From Acidisphaera sp. S103 (GTDB lineage: Bacteria > Pseudomonadota > Alphaproteobacteria > Acetobacterales > Acetobacteraceae), in assembly GCF_009765975.1 (NCBI RefSeq), contig NZ_LMUJ01000085.1, positions 3,454-67,453 of the forward strand: a stretch of DNA of 64,000 nucleotides, given 5' to 3'. A program made the position numbers and the translations under genes. The notes below the pieces were generated by a model. It saw nothing but the letters and a program-made list of their open reading frames with translations. It ran no database searches and was not told the DNA's origin. Positions 1 to 9,748 of the stretch are shown one piece after another; position 1 is the first letter of the stretch, and each line of letters starts with the position of its first letter.

Positions 1-633
1 AAAAGACGAGCCGATGGCAAATGTCCATACGATCACCCGGTCAGCATTCACCCCCGAATACAACGCCCCCACCAGATCGTTCGAAACCGCTCGGATTCCA
101 AGTCCCACACGGGTGTGGTGCAGGAAGACCTGCAGCGCGGCCAGCATGACGCAGGCCGCACCGAAGATGATGAAATCGCCGCGCGCGAAGACGATCTGTC
201 CCCAGGGGATCGGGTCGTTGATCATCAGCCGGTCGGGGATCGGCTGCATGTCGCCGCCGAAGGCGATTTCGGCGAGTTCCCGCACCACAATGCCGACCGC
301 CAGGGACGACAGCAGCGTCGCTTCCCGCAGTGCGCGCGATTTCAACGCGGCTTCGTCGCGGGACCGGCGCAACGGACGAAAGGCGACGCGTTCCAGGCCG
401 ATACCCAGCATCGCGCCGATGGCCCCCACGATCAGCACCAGGACGATCAGCGGCGGCGAGAACGCCAGCGCGATCATCAGGCCGGCGAAGGCACCCAGCA
501 TGTAGATCTCTCCGTGCGCGAAATTCACCGCGTCCAGGACACCAAAGATCAGGGTGAAGCCGATGGCGAGCAGCGCGTAGCACAGGCCGGCACTGAGGCC
601 GTTCACCACATCCTGCAACAGGATCCAATCCAT
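1..633 (-). CDS. livH: Branched-chain amino acid-type ABC permease LivH, 3' part cut by window edge
   Basis: Inner-membrane permease of a HAAT-family ABC importer (leucine/isoleucine/valine or related acyl acids). The frame opens at an ATG at 633 and stays open for 211 codons to base 1, so the C-terminus lies outside the window. The N-terminus MDWILLQDVVNGLSAG followed by a hydrophobic segment and the FAHGE motif is the usual LivH opening. It begins 7 bp after the stop of the binding-protein gene, so it is in the same minus-strand operon as livG and livF. LivM is not seen and is expected just beyond the left edge. Confidence 0.88.
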   Translation of the reverse strand, partial: MDWILLQDVVNGLSAGLCYALLAIGFTLIFGVLDAVNFAHGEIYMLGAFAGLMIALAFSPPLIVLVLIVGAIGAMLGIGLERVAFRPLRRSRDEAALKSRALREATLLSSLAVGIVVRELAEIAFGGDMQPIPDRLMINDPIPWGQIVFARGDFIIFGAACVMLAALQVFLHHTRVGLGIRAVSNDLVGALYSGVNADRVIVWTFAIGSSF

Positions 634-640
634 GTCCGGG

Positions 641-1762
641 TCAGAACTTTGGTGCGTAATCGACTTTGCCGTTCTCGACCCGGACCGTAACCAGACCGTA
701 CCGAACGACATCCCGCGTTTCAGGGTCGATCGAGAGGGCACCGTTCGCCCCCTCATAGCGCCCGAGCTTCATCAGTTGTTGGCGGACCCCGTCGCGCGTC
801 ACATCCGGCCACGCCCGCTTGGCGGCCAGCATGGCGATACTGGCCGCGTCACAGCCGTATGCGGACCAGATATCGGGTGCCTTGCTGTATTTTTTCTGGA
901 ACCCGGCAACGAAGGCGCGCACCTCCGGTGTGTCGCGCTCCGGGTTGAACAGGCGCGAGGAATACATGCCGTCGAATGCGTCACCGGCCAATCGCAGGGA
1001 TCGTTCGGTCACCCCGACCCCTGAATCGACCACGGGAATGTCTGTCAGGCCAAGCTGCTTGCGTTGTTTCATGAACGTCGCGGCTTCTTCCTCCAGCATC
1101 GCCAGAAAGATCGCCTCGGGCCTGGACCGGCGCAGTTGCGTCAATATGGCACGAAAGTCGGAGGTGCCCTCATTGTAGATCTCGTCATCCGTCACCTCGC
1201 CGCCATCCTTCTTGAGCTGCGCGATGAAGGTTTGCCCGACCGACTGGCCCCAGTCGGTCTGCACCTGGATCACCGCAACCCGTTTCTTATGCAACGTGTT
1301 CACGGTGAAGTCGGCCAGTGGATCGATATAGCTCGGCACCGTCTCGCTGGTGCGGAACATCCATTTGTTCATCTTGACCAGGTCGGGATGCGACGCCGTC
1401 GGAGTCATTTCCACGAGGCCTGCGCGGCCATAAGTGTCCGCCGCCGCCATGGTCGCGGTGGATGTGAAGTCGCTGACCGAAATGAACACGGTCTTGTCGT
1501 CGATCAGCCGTTCGGCGATGTTCACCGTTTCCTTCGGGTCGCCTTGGCTGTCACTGCACGCCAGCACGAAATGCGCGCCCGGCATCTGGTGGGAGGCGTT
1601 GAAGCTGTCGACGGCGAGTTGCATGCCTTGTTCGATTGGTTGGCCGAAGCCCACCATCCGGCCCGACAGCGGCAGCGAACACCCGATGGTCAGCACCCTG
1701 TCCTCCGCCCGGGCGGTTCCAATCGCGGCCAACACCGCGATTACGGCGAGCAGTGTTCTCAT
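641..1762 (-). CDS. ABC transporter periplasmic binding protein, LivJ/LivK family
   Basis: Periplasmic binding protein (373 aa) that delivers substrate to the LivHMGF-type importer. A Sec signal peptide is clear: MRT, a hydrophobic run, and a likely cut after residue 19 at the ARA site. The mature protein starts with the family pattern IGCSLPLSG near residue 27 and keeps the type I fold spacing. It sits 17 bp after livF and 7 bp before livH. The amino acid ligand cannot be read from sequence; the neighbouring CoA ligase and thioesterase make an aromatic or acyl acid as likely as leucine. Confidence 0.9.
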   Translation of the reverse strand: MRTLLAVIAVLAAIGTARAEDRVLTIGCSLPLSGRMVGFGQPIEQGMQLAVDSFNASHQMPGAHFVLACSDSQGDPKETVNIAERLIDDKTVFISVSDFTSTATMAAADTYGRAGLVEMTPTASHPDLVKMNKWMFRTSETVPSYIDPLADFTVNTLHKKRVAVIQVQTDWGQSVGQTFIAQLKKDGGEVTDDEIYNEGTSDFRAILTQLRRSRPEAIFLAMLEEEAATFMKQRKQLGLTDIPVVDSGVGVTERSLRLAGDAFDGMYSSRLFNPERDTPEVRAFVAGFQKKYSKAPDIWSAYGCDAASIAMLAAKRAWPDVTRDGVRQQLMKLGRYEGANGALSIDPETRDVVRYGLVTVRVENGKVDYAPKF

Positions 1763-1779
1763 GTCTCAAGTCCCTTTTT

Positions 1780-2505
1780 TCATGCAGCAGCCGGGGAGCC
1801 GCCCAGATAGGTGCTGATCACACGTCCGGTCCGGACGATTTCGGCGGCAGGACCATCAAGGACGATGTGTCCGCCCTCCATCAGGTACGCATGATCGGCG
1901 ACGGCCAGCGCGGCACGGGCGTTCTGCTCGACCATCAGGATCGATGTGCCGGATTCCCGGATCCGCTCGACCAGGGCAAAGATCGACCGCACCACCAGCG
2001 GCGCGAGCCCCAGCGAAGGCTCATCCAGCAGCAGCAGGCGGGGGCTGGCCATCAGCGCCCGCCCGATGCACAGCATCTGCTGTTCGCCGCCGGAGAGTGA
2101 TCCCGCCTTTTGCCGCAGCCTGGTTTTCAGCAGAGGGAACAGATCGAAGATCCGTTCCATGGACGTGGCGATCTCCCCAGGCGGGCGCAGCGAGGCCCCC
2201 ACGCGCAGATTGTCGCCGACGGTCATGGCCGCGAAGATATGCCGCCCTTCCGGCGCTTGGGCGATCCCGGCCGCGACGATCGTGTGCGCGGGGCGATTCA
2301 GTATCTCGTTGCCGTCGAAGCGGATCGATCCGGTGGCGTTGCGGTAGATCCCGCTGATCGTGCGCATCAGCGTGGTCTTGCCCACGCCGTTGCTGCCCAG
2401 CAGGCAGACGATCTGTCCCTCATTCACCCGCAGCGCCACATCGCGCAGAACGACCTGCGCACCAATCGGCACCGTCAGGTTTTCAACCCGCAGCAGATCG
2501 GTCAT
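1780..2505 (-). CDS. livF: Branched-chain-type ABC transporter ATPase LivF
   Basis: Cytoplasmic ATPase (241 aa) of the LivHMGF-type importer. It has Walker A GSNGVGKTT at about 37-45, the signature LSGGEQQ at 137-143 and Walker B LLLLDEP at about 157-163, followed by the LivF-typical SLGLAP. Its ATG overlaps the livG stop by 4 bp (ATGA), which indicates translational coupling. Length and motif order are normal for LivF. Confidence 0.95.
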   Translation of the reverse strand: MTDLLRVENLTVPIGAQVVLRDVALRVNEGQIVCLLGSNGVGKTTLMRTISGIYRNATGSIRFDGNEILNRPAHTIVAAGIAQAPEGRHIFAAMTVGDNLRVGASLRPPGEIATSMERIFDLFPLLKTRLRQKAGSLSGGEQQMLCIGRALMASPRLLLLDEPSLGLAPLVVRSIFALVERIRESGTSILMVEQNARAALAVADHAYLMEGGHIVLDGPAAEIVRTGRVISTYLGGSPAAA

Positions 2506-3299
2506 TCGGCACCGCCCAGATAGGCCCGTTGCACTTCGGGGTCGGCCTGGACCTCGGCTGGTGCGGCGTCGGCGATCTTCCGGCCGGCCGCCAGTACGAC
2601 CACACGCCGGCAGGTGCTCATGACCAGACCCATGTCGTGCTCGACCAGCAGGAGCGTCAGGCCCGAGGCATTCAACCCACGCATGAAATCGGCGAGTTCA
2701 ATCGTTTCGGTCTCGTTCAATCCGGCGGCCGGTTCGTCCAGGATCAGCAACTCCGGCTCCGTCGCCAGCGCTCGGGCGATTTCCAGGTATTTTCGCCGCC
2801 CATAGGGCAGCGTGGTGACCGCATCCGTGGCATGGCCGGCCAGTCCGACCCGCTCCAGCGCCTGCCACGTGCGCTGCGTGATCGCGGTGGTTCGGTTGCC
2901 GCCGATAAAGGCCCGCCAGGCCGGGAACCCCAGCGCGCCGATGGCGCCGGCGGCCACGTTGTCGAAGACGGTCAGGTTCGGAAACACACGCAGGTTCTGG
3001 AAGGTGCGAGAAATCCCGAAATGCGCGATCCGGTGTGCCGCCTTTCCGTCGATCCGCCGGCCCTTGAACCGGATACGTCCGCTGCTCGGTCGCACGAAAC
3101 CACTGATCAGATTGAACAGCGTCGTCTTGCCTGCGCCGTTGGGACCGATGATGCCCAGCAGTTCCCCACGCGCGATCGCCAGATCGACGCCGTCCACCGC
3201 CTGCACACCGCCGAAGCGGCGGCTGACCGCCTCCAGTTCCAGGAACGGTCGGATGGCCGATGCCGTGTCCCGGCCGATCGAGCGGACGGTTCCATCCAT
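2502..3299 (-). CDS. livG: Branched-chain-type ABC transporter ATPase LivG
   Basis: Second ATPase subunit (265 aa) of the Liv-type importer. Walker A GPNGAGKT lies near 52-59. The signature region reads LPYGRRKYLEIARAL, the LivG form rather than LSGGQ, and Walker B is LLILDEP. About 18 residues precede the usual start of the domain; no better internal ATG is seen. It lies 6 bp downstream of the thioesterase gene and overlaps livF by 4 bp, so importer and enzymes form one transcription unit. Confidence 0.94.
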   Translation of the reverse strand: MDGTVRSIGRDTASAIRPFLELEAVSRRFGGVQAVDGVDLAIARGELLGIIGPNGAGKTTLFNLISGFVRPSSGRIRFKGRRIDGKAAHRIAHFGISRTFQNLRVFPNLTVFDNVAAGAIGALGFPAWRAFIGGNRTTAITQRTWQALERVGLAGHATDAVTTLPYGRRKYLEIARALATEPELLILDEPAAGLNETETIELADFMRGLNASGLTLLLVEHDMGLVMSTCRRVVVLAAGRKIADAAPAEVQADPEVQRAYLGGAE

Positions 3300-3305
3300 C
3301 GTGGC

Positions 3306-3722
3306 TCAGGCGGTAGCGTATGTGGCGCGGCCGATCGCGAGCAACTGCCCGGCCTCGTTGGCTACATCGACATCCACCACGCCGACGGTCTTGCCGTTGC
3401 GGCGTACGCGCGCGGTCACTACCAGGGCGGTATTGATCGCGGGCCGCAAGTAGTCCACGCGGAAATTGACGGTCGGCAGCGGCCGGCCCAGCAGCATCAC
3501 CAGCGCGTAGTCGCCGACCGTATCGATCACAGCCGCGATTGGCCCGCCATGCCACTGACCGGACCCTTTGAGGCGTTCGAATTCGGCACGCATCGGTGCA
3601 CGCATGACCACTTCCTCTTTCGCGGGATCGGCCGAGATCACGGTCAATCCCATGAAATCGATGAAGGTGGAGTGCGCCAGCCGCTCCTGAAGCTGTTCGA
3701 CGCCGAGGGGGGAATTGCTCAT
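3306..3722 (-). CDS. PaaI-family hotdog-fold thioesterase
   Basis: A 138-aa hotdog thioesterase, expected to hydrolyse acyl- or aryl-CoA esters in the cytoplasm. The family helix motif HGGPIAAVIDTVG lies around 58-70, with the Asp of this helix as the likely catalytic carboxylate. Its ATG overlaps the upstream oxidoreductase stop by 4 bp. The operon partner is a CoA ligase, which suggests it releases stalled CoA thioesters or ends the pathway. The exact substrate is unknown. Confidence 0.85.
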   Translation of the reverse strand: MSNSPLGVEQLQERLAHSTFIDFMGLTVISADPAKEEVVMRAPMRAEFERLKGSGQWHGGPIAAVIDTVGDYALVMLLGRPLPTVNFRVDYLRPAINTALVVTARVRRNGKTVGVVDVDVANEAGQLLAIGRATYATA

Positions 3723-4732
3723 GGCGTGATCACCAGCTTGCCGAACACCTTGCGGTCCTCGATGCGTTGCAGCGCTTCCGCGGCGCCTTCCAGCGTGTAG
3801 GTATCGTCCACCAGTGCCTTCAGCTTGCCGGCCTGCACTAGGTTCAGCAGCGTCACCACGTCTTCCTTCGCCCAGCCATTCGAACCCAGGATTTTCAGCT
3901 CGAACGTCCAGATGAAACGAATATCCTCGGCCGGGTCATAGCCGGCGGTCGCGCCGCAGGTCAGCATCCGGCCGCCGACGCGCAGCACGCGCAACGATTT
4001 CGTCCAGGTATCGCCACCGGTGTAGTTGACCACGACATCCACGCCGCGATCGGTGCCCTCGCCCCGCCGCACCGGCTTGCCGAACAGCCCATAGGTCGCT
4101 TTGACGAAGTCCTGCTCGATGTAGTTGATCGTATGATCAGCACCGAGCGCGCGTAGCCGCGCTTCTTTCTCGGCTGAGCCGGCGCAGGCGATGACGGTGG
4201 CCCCGGCGAGTTTCGCAAGTTGCACGCAGCACACACCGACGCCGCCGCTGGCGCCCAGGATCAACACCTTTTCGCCGGCGCGCACCCCGCCGTTGGTGTA
4301 CATCATCCGCATCGCGGTGCCGTAAGCGCAGGGCAGGGCGGCGGCCTGTTCGAACGACACCCCATCCGGCAGCCGGATCAACTGGTGCGCCTTGGTCCGG
4401 CAGAGTTCGGCAAGGCCGCCATGCTGGGTCTCGCCCATCAGCCCGCCTTCGACGCGGTTGATCGGATCAACCACCACACGATCGCCGACCGACCAGCCTT
4501 CCACGCCGGCGCCGATTGCCACGATCTCCCCTGCTACATCCAGGCCCATGATGGCAGGCATCGGGATCTTGATCCCCGGCATACCGCGCCGGGTGAACAC
4601 ATCGTGGTAATTGAAGGACGTCGCGCGGACGCGCAGGACCACGTCGCCCTCACCCGGAATGGGATCGGGAAAGTCATTTTCGACCCGCAGCTTTTCAAGG
4701 CCGCCATGTTCGCGCAGCACGAGTGCTCTCAT
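3719..4732 (-). CDS. Zinc-independent MDR oxidoreductase (quinone oxidoreductase type)
   Basis: Medium-chain dehydrogenase/reductase (337 aa) that would use NAD(P)H. The N-terminal GroES-like domain and a Rossmann domain with LGASGGVG near residue 157 are present. The position that carries the catalytic-zinc GHE motif in alcohol dehydrogenases reads GLD, and the preceding cysteine ligand is replaced (NYHDVF). It therefore belongs with the zinc-independent quinone oxidoreductase or enoyl reductase branch. It overlaps both neighbours by 4 bp in an operon with a CoA ligase, so an enoyl-CoA or enone reductase role is plausible but not shown. Confidence 0.85.
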   Translation of the reverse strand: MRALVLREHGGLEKLRVENDFPDPIPGEGDVVLRVRATSFNYHDVFTRRGMPGIKIPMPAIMGLDVAGEIVAIGAGVEGWSVGDRVVVDPINRVEGGLMGETQHGGLAELCRTKAHQLIRLPDGVSFEQAAALPCAYGTAMRMMYTNGGVRAGEKVLILGASGGVGVCCVQLAKLAGATVIACAGSAEKEARLRALGADHTINYIEQDFVKATYGLFGKPVRRGEGTDRGVDVVVNYTGGDTWTKSLRVLRVGGRMLTCGATAGYDPAEDIRFIWTFELKILGSNGWAKEDVVTLLNLVQAGKLKALVDDTYTLEGAAEALQRIEDRKVFGKLVITP

Positions 4733-6240
4733 TGCATTTGTTCCTTCTTGGCGCGTTGTGCCAATGCGCTTCGATCGATCTTATTCGTTCCGGCGAGCGG
4801 CAGTTCGGACAGGAACCAGACCCGGCGAGGATGCAGATAAGGTGCGGCATTTGCCAGTGCGAAGTCCTTTACCGCTTGCTCCGCCAGGTCCGCGCCGGCA
4901 CGCGCGACCACGAATGCAACTGGCTTCTGCCCCTTGATGTCATCGTCAATGGGGACCACGACGGCCTGATGGATATCGGGATGGCGTTCGAGCATCTTCT
5001 CCACCTCGCCGGGGTAAACATTCTCTCCCCCACTCACGAACATGTCGTCGGCCCGTCCGACAAACGTATAGAACCCGTCGGCGTCGCGGCTGAACACGTC
5101 GCCGGTGCGATAGAATCCATCCTCCGTCAGTGCCTGGCGGGTCCGTTCCGGCAGGTTGTGGTATTCCGTCATCAGGGCTGGACACTGCATTTCAAGCACG
5201 CCCTCATCCGGATTTTCGCCGGTCAACCGCAACATCACACGTGGGTGCGCAACACCTAGCGATAGCTCCGGGGTCGGCAGGCCGTCAGGATGTGGCGCGA
5301 AGACGATCGGCCCGGCCTCGGTCGTGCCATAGCCGTTGGTGATGGCGGCGTTCGGAAACGCTTGTCGTACCGCGGCCAGCAAGGTGCGGGAAACAGGGGC
5401 GGATCCCATCCGTATCGCGCTGACGGAAGATAGGTCGGTACGCGCCAGGCGTGCGAGTTCACGCAGCATCATCGCGATCATGGTCGGCACCGAGGTCAGC
5501 GCGGTCGCCCGATGCGTGCCGATCGCGTCGATGTAGGACGCGGCGGTGAAGCCTGGCAGCAGAATGATCGTATCGCGCTGCGCCAGGGCAGCCTGGCAGA
5601 CCGCCAGGGCATTCATGTGATAGAGCGGCGCTGCCACCAGCACCCGATGGTCGTCCGCGGACGGTGCCCGACGGCGCATATCAAGTACCCAGAGATGACT
5701 GTGATGCGACAGCACCACGCCCTTCGGCCGTCCCGTTGAGCCTGATGTATAAAGAAACATCGCCGCTTCGTGCGGATCCGGCACGACAGCAGTAAACGGG
5801 CCCGGATCGAGCAAGGTCTTGAAGTCCGCGCCGAAGACCAGGCACGGCAGGTCGGATGGACAGAGTGCCCGCCGTGCTGCATCGCACAGCACGAGCTTCG
5901 CGTCACAGTCGCGCAGGATGTAGTCCACCGTCGCGGCGGGAAGCTTGAAGTTGACGGGCACGGACACCAGTCCGGCCCGCATCGTGCCCAAAAACACAGC
6001 CAGATACTCGGCACGGTTAGCCGACAGGATGGCAACGCGCTGGCCTCGGCGTAATCCGCGTGCCAGCAGTCCGCGTGCGACGGCGTCGGACAAGGCGTCT
6101 ATATCACCGTAGCTATAAGTGTGTGGCGGAGAATCGCCGCCGAGGTCGATCAGTGCGGGCGCATCCGGATTGCCATTGCGATCGATCGCATCGCCGAGAT
6201 TGGTGAAGGTGGTAGGTTCCAGCTTCAGGTCAGCGGGCAT
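4729..6240 (-). CDS. Acyl-CoA synthetase, AMP-dependent (ANL superfamily)
   Basis: A 503-aa adenylate-forming ligase that activates a carboxylic acid to its CoA thioester with ATP. Diagnostic motifs are the P-loop-like [11 protein letters not shown], the A5 motif NGYGTTEAG, the A7 motif YRTGDV and the A8 hinge [18 protein letters not shown]. Length is normal for fatty- or aryl-acid ligases. It overlaps the glyoxalase-like gene by 11 bp and the oxidoreductase by 4 bp. With the Liv-type importer it suggests uptake followed by CoA activation of a small branched or aromatic acid. Confidence 0.92.
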   Translation of the reverse strand: MPADLKLEPTTFTNLGDAIDRNGNPDAPALIDLGGDSPPHTYSYGDIDALSDAVARGLLARGLRRGQRVAILSANRAEYLAVFLGTMRAGLVSVPVNFKLPAATVDYILRDCDAKLVLCDAARRALCPSDLPCLVFGADFKTLLDPGPFTAVVPDPHEAAMFLYTSGSTGRPKGVVLSHHSHLWVLDMRRRAPSADDHRVLVAAPLYHMNALAVCQAALAQRDTIILLPGFTAASYIDAIGTHRATALTSVPTMIAMMLRELARLARTDLSSVSAIRMGSAPVSRTLLAAVRQAFPNAAITNGYGTTEAGPIVFAPHPDGLPTPELSLGVAHPRVMLRLTGENPDEGVLEMQCPALMTEYHNLPERTRQALTEDGFYRTGDVFSRDADGFYTFVGRADDMFVSGGENVYPGEVEKMLERHPDIHQAVVVPIDDDIKGQKPVAFVVARAGADLAEQAVKDFALANAAPYLHPRRVWFLSELPLAGTNKIDRSALAQRAKKEQMQ

Positions 6241-7075
6241 GCTCGTCCTCGAAAAGGATGGTCGTGTTGAACGCGGCCTGCGCCGGAACGATGACCCGGT
6301 GTGGGCCGGTCACAAGGCCCGGCACGCCACGCAACAACTGGGCCACGGCCGGCACCGACGCTACGCGGATTGCCAGTGCTGCCAGGAAATCACCCCGCCC
6401 GGCAGGGTCGGGTGCGGCCTCACCCAAACGCCCGAGTGTGTCGGCGACTGGCGCCAGCACAACGCTGCCGCCATCGGTCAGTGTCAGGCCGATTGTGCCG
6501 TCCGGGCCAGCCGTGAGCGCGCTGAGACCGAAAAGACCGGTGAACAGTGTGGCCTGGCGCGAGGGATCGTTCGTTGCAACCAGGACACGGACGATCTGCC
6601 TTGCCCCATTCGCATGCACTTGCCATTCCGGACGCCACACCAACTCCGGCGTCAAATGCTCGCAGAAATAGACCCGGCCGATACCGGAGGAATCGGGCGG
6701 TAGATGGGTGGTGCGGAAGCGCGCATCCTGTTCCCGTCCGTCCAGCGTTACCGGGCGCGAAAACGCGCTCACAGGCGATGCAGGAATGCCGGCTGCCCGG
6801 GCGCGTGCGGCGGTGTCTTCCGCGTCGTGCGTCTTGAAAACCAGCCCGTTCAGGCCGGCCGGAAACGCGGCGAGTTCGGGGCGGCTCGCGCTATGCTGGC
6901 CGAAACCGAGCAGCTCCAGATAATTCGTGCCGAACATCGCCAGGTTGTTGCTGGAACCAAGGGTATGGTGGCCGCGTGGCGTCAGTTGAAAGCCGAGAGC
7001 CTGGTAGACACGGGCGGCTTCGTCGATACGGTCCCTGGCATCGACGACGACGTGATCGAGGGTAGCGCCTGCCAT
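6230..7075 (-). CDS. Glyoxalase-like (VOC superfamily) protein
   Basis: A 281-aa vicinal-oxygen-chelate fold protein of the Glyoxalase_3 type. The N-terminus [15 protein letters not shown] and the segment [15 protein letters not shown] are characteristic. A second VOC-like half follows ([14 protein letters not shown] onward). The start is set at 7075 because an AAGGAG box precedes that ATG by 6 bp; the frame is open upstream to 7225, but that stretch is not domain-like. It is the first gene of the CoA-ligase/Liv operon. It could act as a ring-cleavage or isomerase-type enzyme; the reaction is unknown. Confidence 0.8.
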   Translation of the reverse strand: MAGATLDHVVVDARDRIDEAARVYQALGFQLTPRGHHTLGSSNNLAMFGTNYLELLGFGQHSASRPELAAFPAGLNGLVFKTHDAEDTAARARAAGIPASPVSAFSRPVTLDGREQDARFRTTHLPPDSSGIGRVYFCEHLTPELVWRPEWQVHANGARQIVRVLVATNDPSRQATLFTGLFGLSALTAGPDGTIGLTLTDGGSVVLAPVADTLGRLGEAAPDPAGRGDFLAALAIRVASVPAVAQLLRGVPGLVTGPHRVIVPAQAAFNTTILFEDEHAR

Positions 7076-7660
7076 CGAATGCTCCTTGTTGGCGGAAGGG
7101 TGTACTGCGGCGTCCGGAAAAGCGACATTTTTACGCGGGAGGCAAGGGCTTGGAGAAAATAACAAAAACATCCTTTCATGCCTAATTTCCGGAGAAGCCT
7201 CGTCCCTTCTATGAGCGGCGTACACGGGATTTCATGTGCATCCGGTATCGGCGGGGAAAGATGTCGCGCGGTGACTTCCAGCTGATCAGTAGCCCGCGGC
7301 GCATCGTCGACGACTTACAGGCCGCAGGATTGACAGCGTGTCAGCTGAGCTATTCGATTTCAAGGTGGCCTTCGGATCGTTGGGCAATCGTATCACGCCG
7401 TCGGCGGTGCAAGTTGCGCTGCGACTGCCCAACGAACTGAAACACAAAACAGCACGCTTGCCGCTCCACCCCTCATCAGCGACCGGCAGTGGTTTCTGTC
7501 TGTCCCACGAGTTCGGGAAAGAAGACTTCATGCCACGAGCCGGCCAGACTGGCGATCTGGAACGTGAATACGTCCGATGCGCCCGCCTTGCTCATACCAA
7601 CGGCCCCAAGTGCTGACCCATGAAGAATGTATCAACGGCCAACAGTGTGAGTCTCGTTCG
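7076..7660. other. Non-coding or unrecognised stretch between two minus-strand operons
   Basis: No gene I recognise. The part next to 7075 should hold the promoter of the glyoxalase/CoA-ligase/liv operon, and an AT-richer patch lies at about 7150-7180. Short frames exist on both strands, for example 92 codons at 7338-7616 plus, but none has a convincing ribosome-binding site or family motif. Confidence 0.6.
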
Positions 7661-7690
7661 GCGCGTGGCCGCCCCGCCAACCCCACGCGC
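7661..7690. other. Inverted repeat, first of two adjacent hairpins
   Basis: GCGCGTGG at 7661-7668 pairs exactly with CCACGCGC at 7683-7690 around a 14-nt C-rich loop. It directly abuts the longer hairpin at 7691-7743 and lies downstream of the minus-strand binding-protein gene, so it may be part of the same transcript end. Confidence 0.6.
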
Positions 7691-7743
7691 GATGCCAGTG
7701 GCCCTGGTTGTCGGAAGAGTCGGTAGCCAGGGCCACTGGCATC
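7691..7743 (-). terminator. Long perfect hairpin over the stop codon of the sulfonate-binding gene
   Basis: GATGCCAGTGGCCCTGG at 7691-7707 and its exact complement at 7727-7743 form a 17-bp stem with a 19-nt loop. The stop codon of the minus-strand gene (7742-7744) lies in the stem. No U-tract follows, so intrinsic termination is not certain; mRNA 3'-end protection or a mobile REP-like repeat are alternatives. Confidence 0.6.
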
Positions 7744-8722
7744 ATACGGGCGGGGTCCAGGTAGCACTGGCAATGTCGAGATGCCGCGGGATCAGCTTCA
7801 GATCGTAGAATGTATCCGCGATCTTCTGCTGATCCGCGACGACGTCGGGGGTGAGCGGATGCACGCCGAACCCGGTACGACTGAGGAATATCTCCACGAT
7901 ACGGGGCGGCAGACCCATGCCGGGCGCCAGTTCGGCCGCCGCGGCCGCCTGGTTCGCCTCGGCCCAGCGATCGACCTTGTCCAGTTCGCTCAGGATCGTG
8001 GACACGACCTTGGGTGCGGTTTTGATGAGCGTGCGCGAGGCAAGTAGGAACTCCCGGTTGGCCACAAGGCCGGTCCCATCGGCCAGCACGCGTGCATGGG
8101 TGGCGTCCACGGCCGCGGCCAGATACGGGTCCCAGATCACCCACGCGTCGATGCTGCCCGCCATGAAGGCCGCTCGGGCGTCGGCGGGGGCGAGGTAGGA
8201 CGGCTGGATGTCAGAATATCGCAATCCGGCGCTCTGCAATGCCCTGACCAGCAGATAGTGGACATTGGATCCCCTGTTGAGAGCAACCGTTTTGCCCCTC
8301 AACTGCGCGATGGTCTGAATCGGGGAGTGTTGCGGCACGATGATGGCCTCGCCTTTCGGGGCGGACGGCTCATAGCCGACATAGACCAGTGGCGCGCCAC
8401 CGGCCTGCGCGAAAACGGGCGGTGCTTCCCCTGTCGTGCCGAAATCGATCGCACCGACGTTCAGTGCTTCCAGAAGCTGCGGTCCACCGGGAAATTCGGT
8501 GTAGACGACATCGTATCCAAAGGGGGCCAGCGCCGCCTGCAGCGTGTTACGATCGCGCAGGATGTAGAGCGTGACGCCCTTTTGCGTGCCGATATGCACG
8601 ACTTTTCCCGCCGCGCGGGCCGGGTGGATGCCAAGGCGGGCCGCGCTCAATGCCGTCGCGGCGAAAAGGCCCGCAGACACCACCTGACGCCGCGTCGTGC
8701 GTTTAGGAATGACAGACACCAT
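7742..8722 (-). CDS. ssuA: SsuA/TauA-type ABC substrate-binding protein
   Basis: Periplasmic binding protein (326 aa) for aliphatic sulfonates or a related NitT/TauT substrate. A twin-arginine-like leader (TTRRQVVSAG) and a cut after the PARA site precede the mature domain beginning IGTQKG. FPGGPQLLEALNVGAIDFG is the SsuA ligand-loop pattern, and SIDAWVIWDPYLAA is also family-typical. An AAGAGG box lies about 10 bp before the ATG. It is separated by 159 bp from the upstream permease gene, so it may have its own promoter. Confidence 0.9.
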   Translation of the reverse strand: MVSVIPKRTTRRQVVSAGLFAATALSAARLGIHPARAAGKVVHIGTQKGVTLYILRDRNTLQAALAPFGYDVVYTEFPGGPQLLEALNVGAIDFGTTGEAPPVFAQAGGAPLVYVGYEPSAPKGEAIIVPQHSPIQTIAQLRGKTVALNRGSNVHYLLVRALQSAGLRYSDIQPSYLAPADARAAFMAGSIDAWVIWDPYLAAAVDATHARVLADGTGLVANREFLLASRTLIKTAPKVVSTILSELDKVDRWAEANQAAAAAELAPGMGLPPRIVEIFLSRTGFGVHPLTPDVVADQQKIADTFYDLKLIPRHLDIASATWTPPV

Positions 8723-8767
8723 GGGAACAACCTCTTAAGTCGGTTATCAGCGTTTTCTATTCGTATA

Positions 8768-8780
8768 TTCTATCATAGAA
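8768..8780. promoter_or_regulatory. TTCTATCATAGAA palindrome upstream of ssuA-type gene
   Basis: A 13-bp palindrome (TTCTAT, C, ATAGAA) lies 46 bp before the start of the minus-strand binding-protein gene in an AT-rich patch between two operon genes. It is a candidate operator, perhaps for a sulfur-responsive LysR regulator; no protein is assigned. Confidence 0.4.
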
Positions 8781-8881
8781 CGATAGGAAACGGTACGAAC
8801 ATGGTCAATGGGTGACGTTGCCTCGCATTCGGCGGGCGCCCGCATGTCCGGAACCACATCCCACGCGGCCTCGACCGTCCG

Positions 8882-9748
8882 TCAGACGTTTCCTTGAGGC
8901 GCCTTCCAGCGCGTGGCCCGCCCCTCGATCGCTTCGAGTGTGTAGTTCAGCAGCAGACCAATCGCGGTGATGGCCAGGATGCCGAAATACATTTGCGGAA
9001 TCAGGAAGCTGTATTGATCGTAGATGATCATGTAGCCAAGCCCGGCCTTTGCTCCAACCATTTCCGATGCCACCAGAACCAGCACGGCGGATGCGCTGGC
9101 CAACCGGATCCCGACGAAAATAGTCGGCGAGGCAGCGGGTAAAATCACCCTTGTGAACAACTGTACAGGCGTTGCACCCATGGTGCGGCCGGACTTGATG
9201 AGCAGGGGATCAACCTGCTTGACCGCGGCGATCGTGTTCAGCAGCAGAGGCCACGCGCAACTGTAGAACACCATCGTTACCTTCGCGACTTCTCCGATCC
9301 CCAGCAGCAGGATGAACACCGGCAGAAGGGCCAACGGTGCGGTGTTGCGCAACACCTCGATCAATTGATTGCACGCCTCGCCCAACCGAGCGTAGCGGCC
9401 GATCGCCAATCCCAACGGAATGATCAGCACGACGGCGATGGCGAAGCCGCTCAGCATCCGGAACAGGCTGGCCGTGACGTTGTCGTAGAGCTGGCCATTC
9501 AGGGCGAGGCCCCAGCCCGCGGCCAGGACGTCGGACAAAGGCGGCAAAAACGTCGAATCAATCCAGCCGGCCTGTGGCGCGATCTCCCACAGCGACAGCA
9601 ACACGAGGACCAGCCAGGAGCGGCGCAGCCATCCCGCCAGCCACCGCTGAAGCACGGTTGTCGTGCCCGGTTTCAGGCCAGCGTACCGGCTGAGCGGCCG
9701 CGACCGCCGAGGAATAAGTGGAAGACCGGACGTCTCCAGGCTATCCAT
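8882..9748 (-). CDS. SsuC/TauC-type ABC permease
   Basis: Inner-membrane permease (288 aa) of a sulfonate/taurine/nitrate-type importer, with about six hydrophobic segments and the binding-protein-dependent permease loop (GRTMGATPVQLFTRVILPAASP) near the C-terminal half. The ATG at 9748 is preferred to the earlier in-frame start at 9847 because an AGGAAGGAA box lies just upstream and the extension has no domain character. It overlaps the ATPase stop by 8 bp. Confidence 0.9.
   Translation of the reverse strand: MDSLETSGLPLIPRRSRPLSRYAGLKPGTTTVLQRWLAGWLRRSWLVLVLLSLWEIAPQAGWIDSTFLPPLSDVLAAGWGLALNGQLYDNVTASLFRMLSGFAIAVVLIIPLGLAIGRYARLGEACNQLIEVLRNTAPLALLPVFILLLGIGEVAKVTMVFYSCAWPLLLNTIAAVKQVDPLLIKSGRTMGATPVQLFTRVILPAASPTIFVGIRLASASAVLVLVASEMVGAKAGLGYMIIYDQYSFLIPQMYFGILAITAIGLLLNYTLEAIEGRATRWKAPQGNV

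Noticed and set aside
7338-7616. 92-codon plus-strand frame
   Set aside because: No recognisable domain, weak start context.
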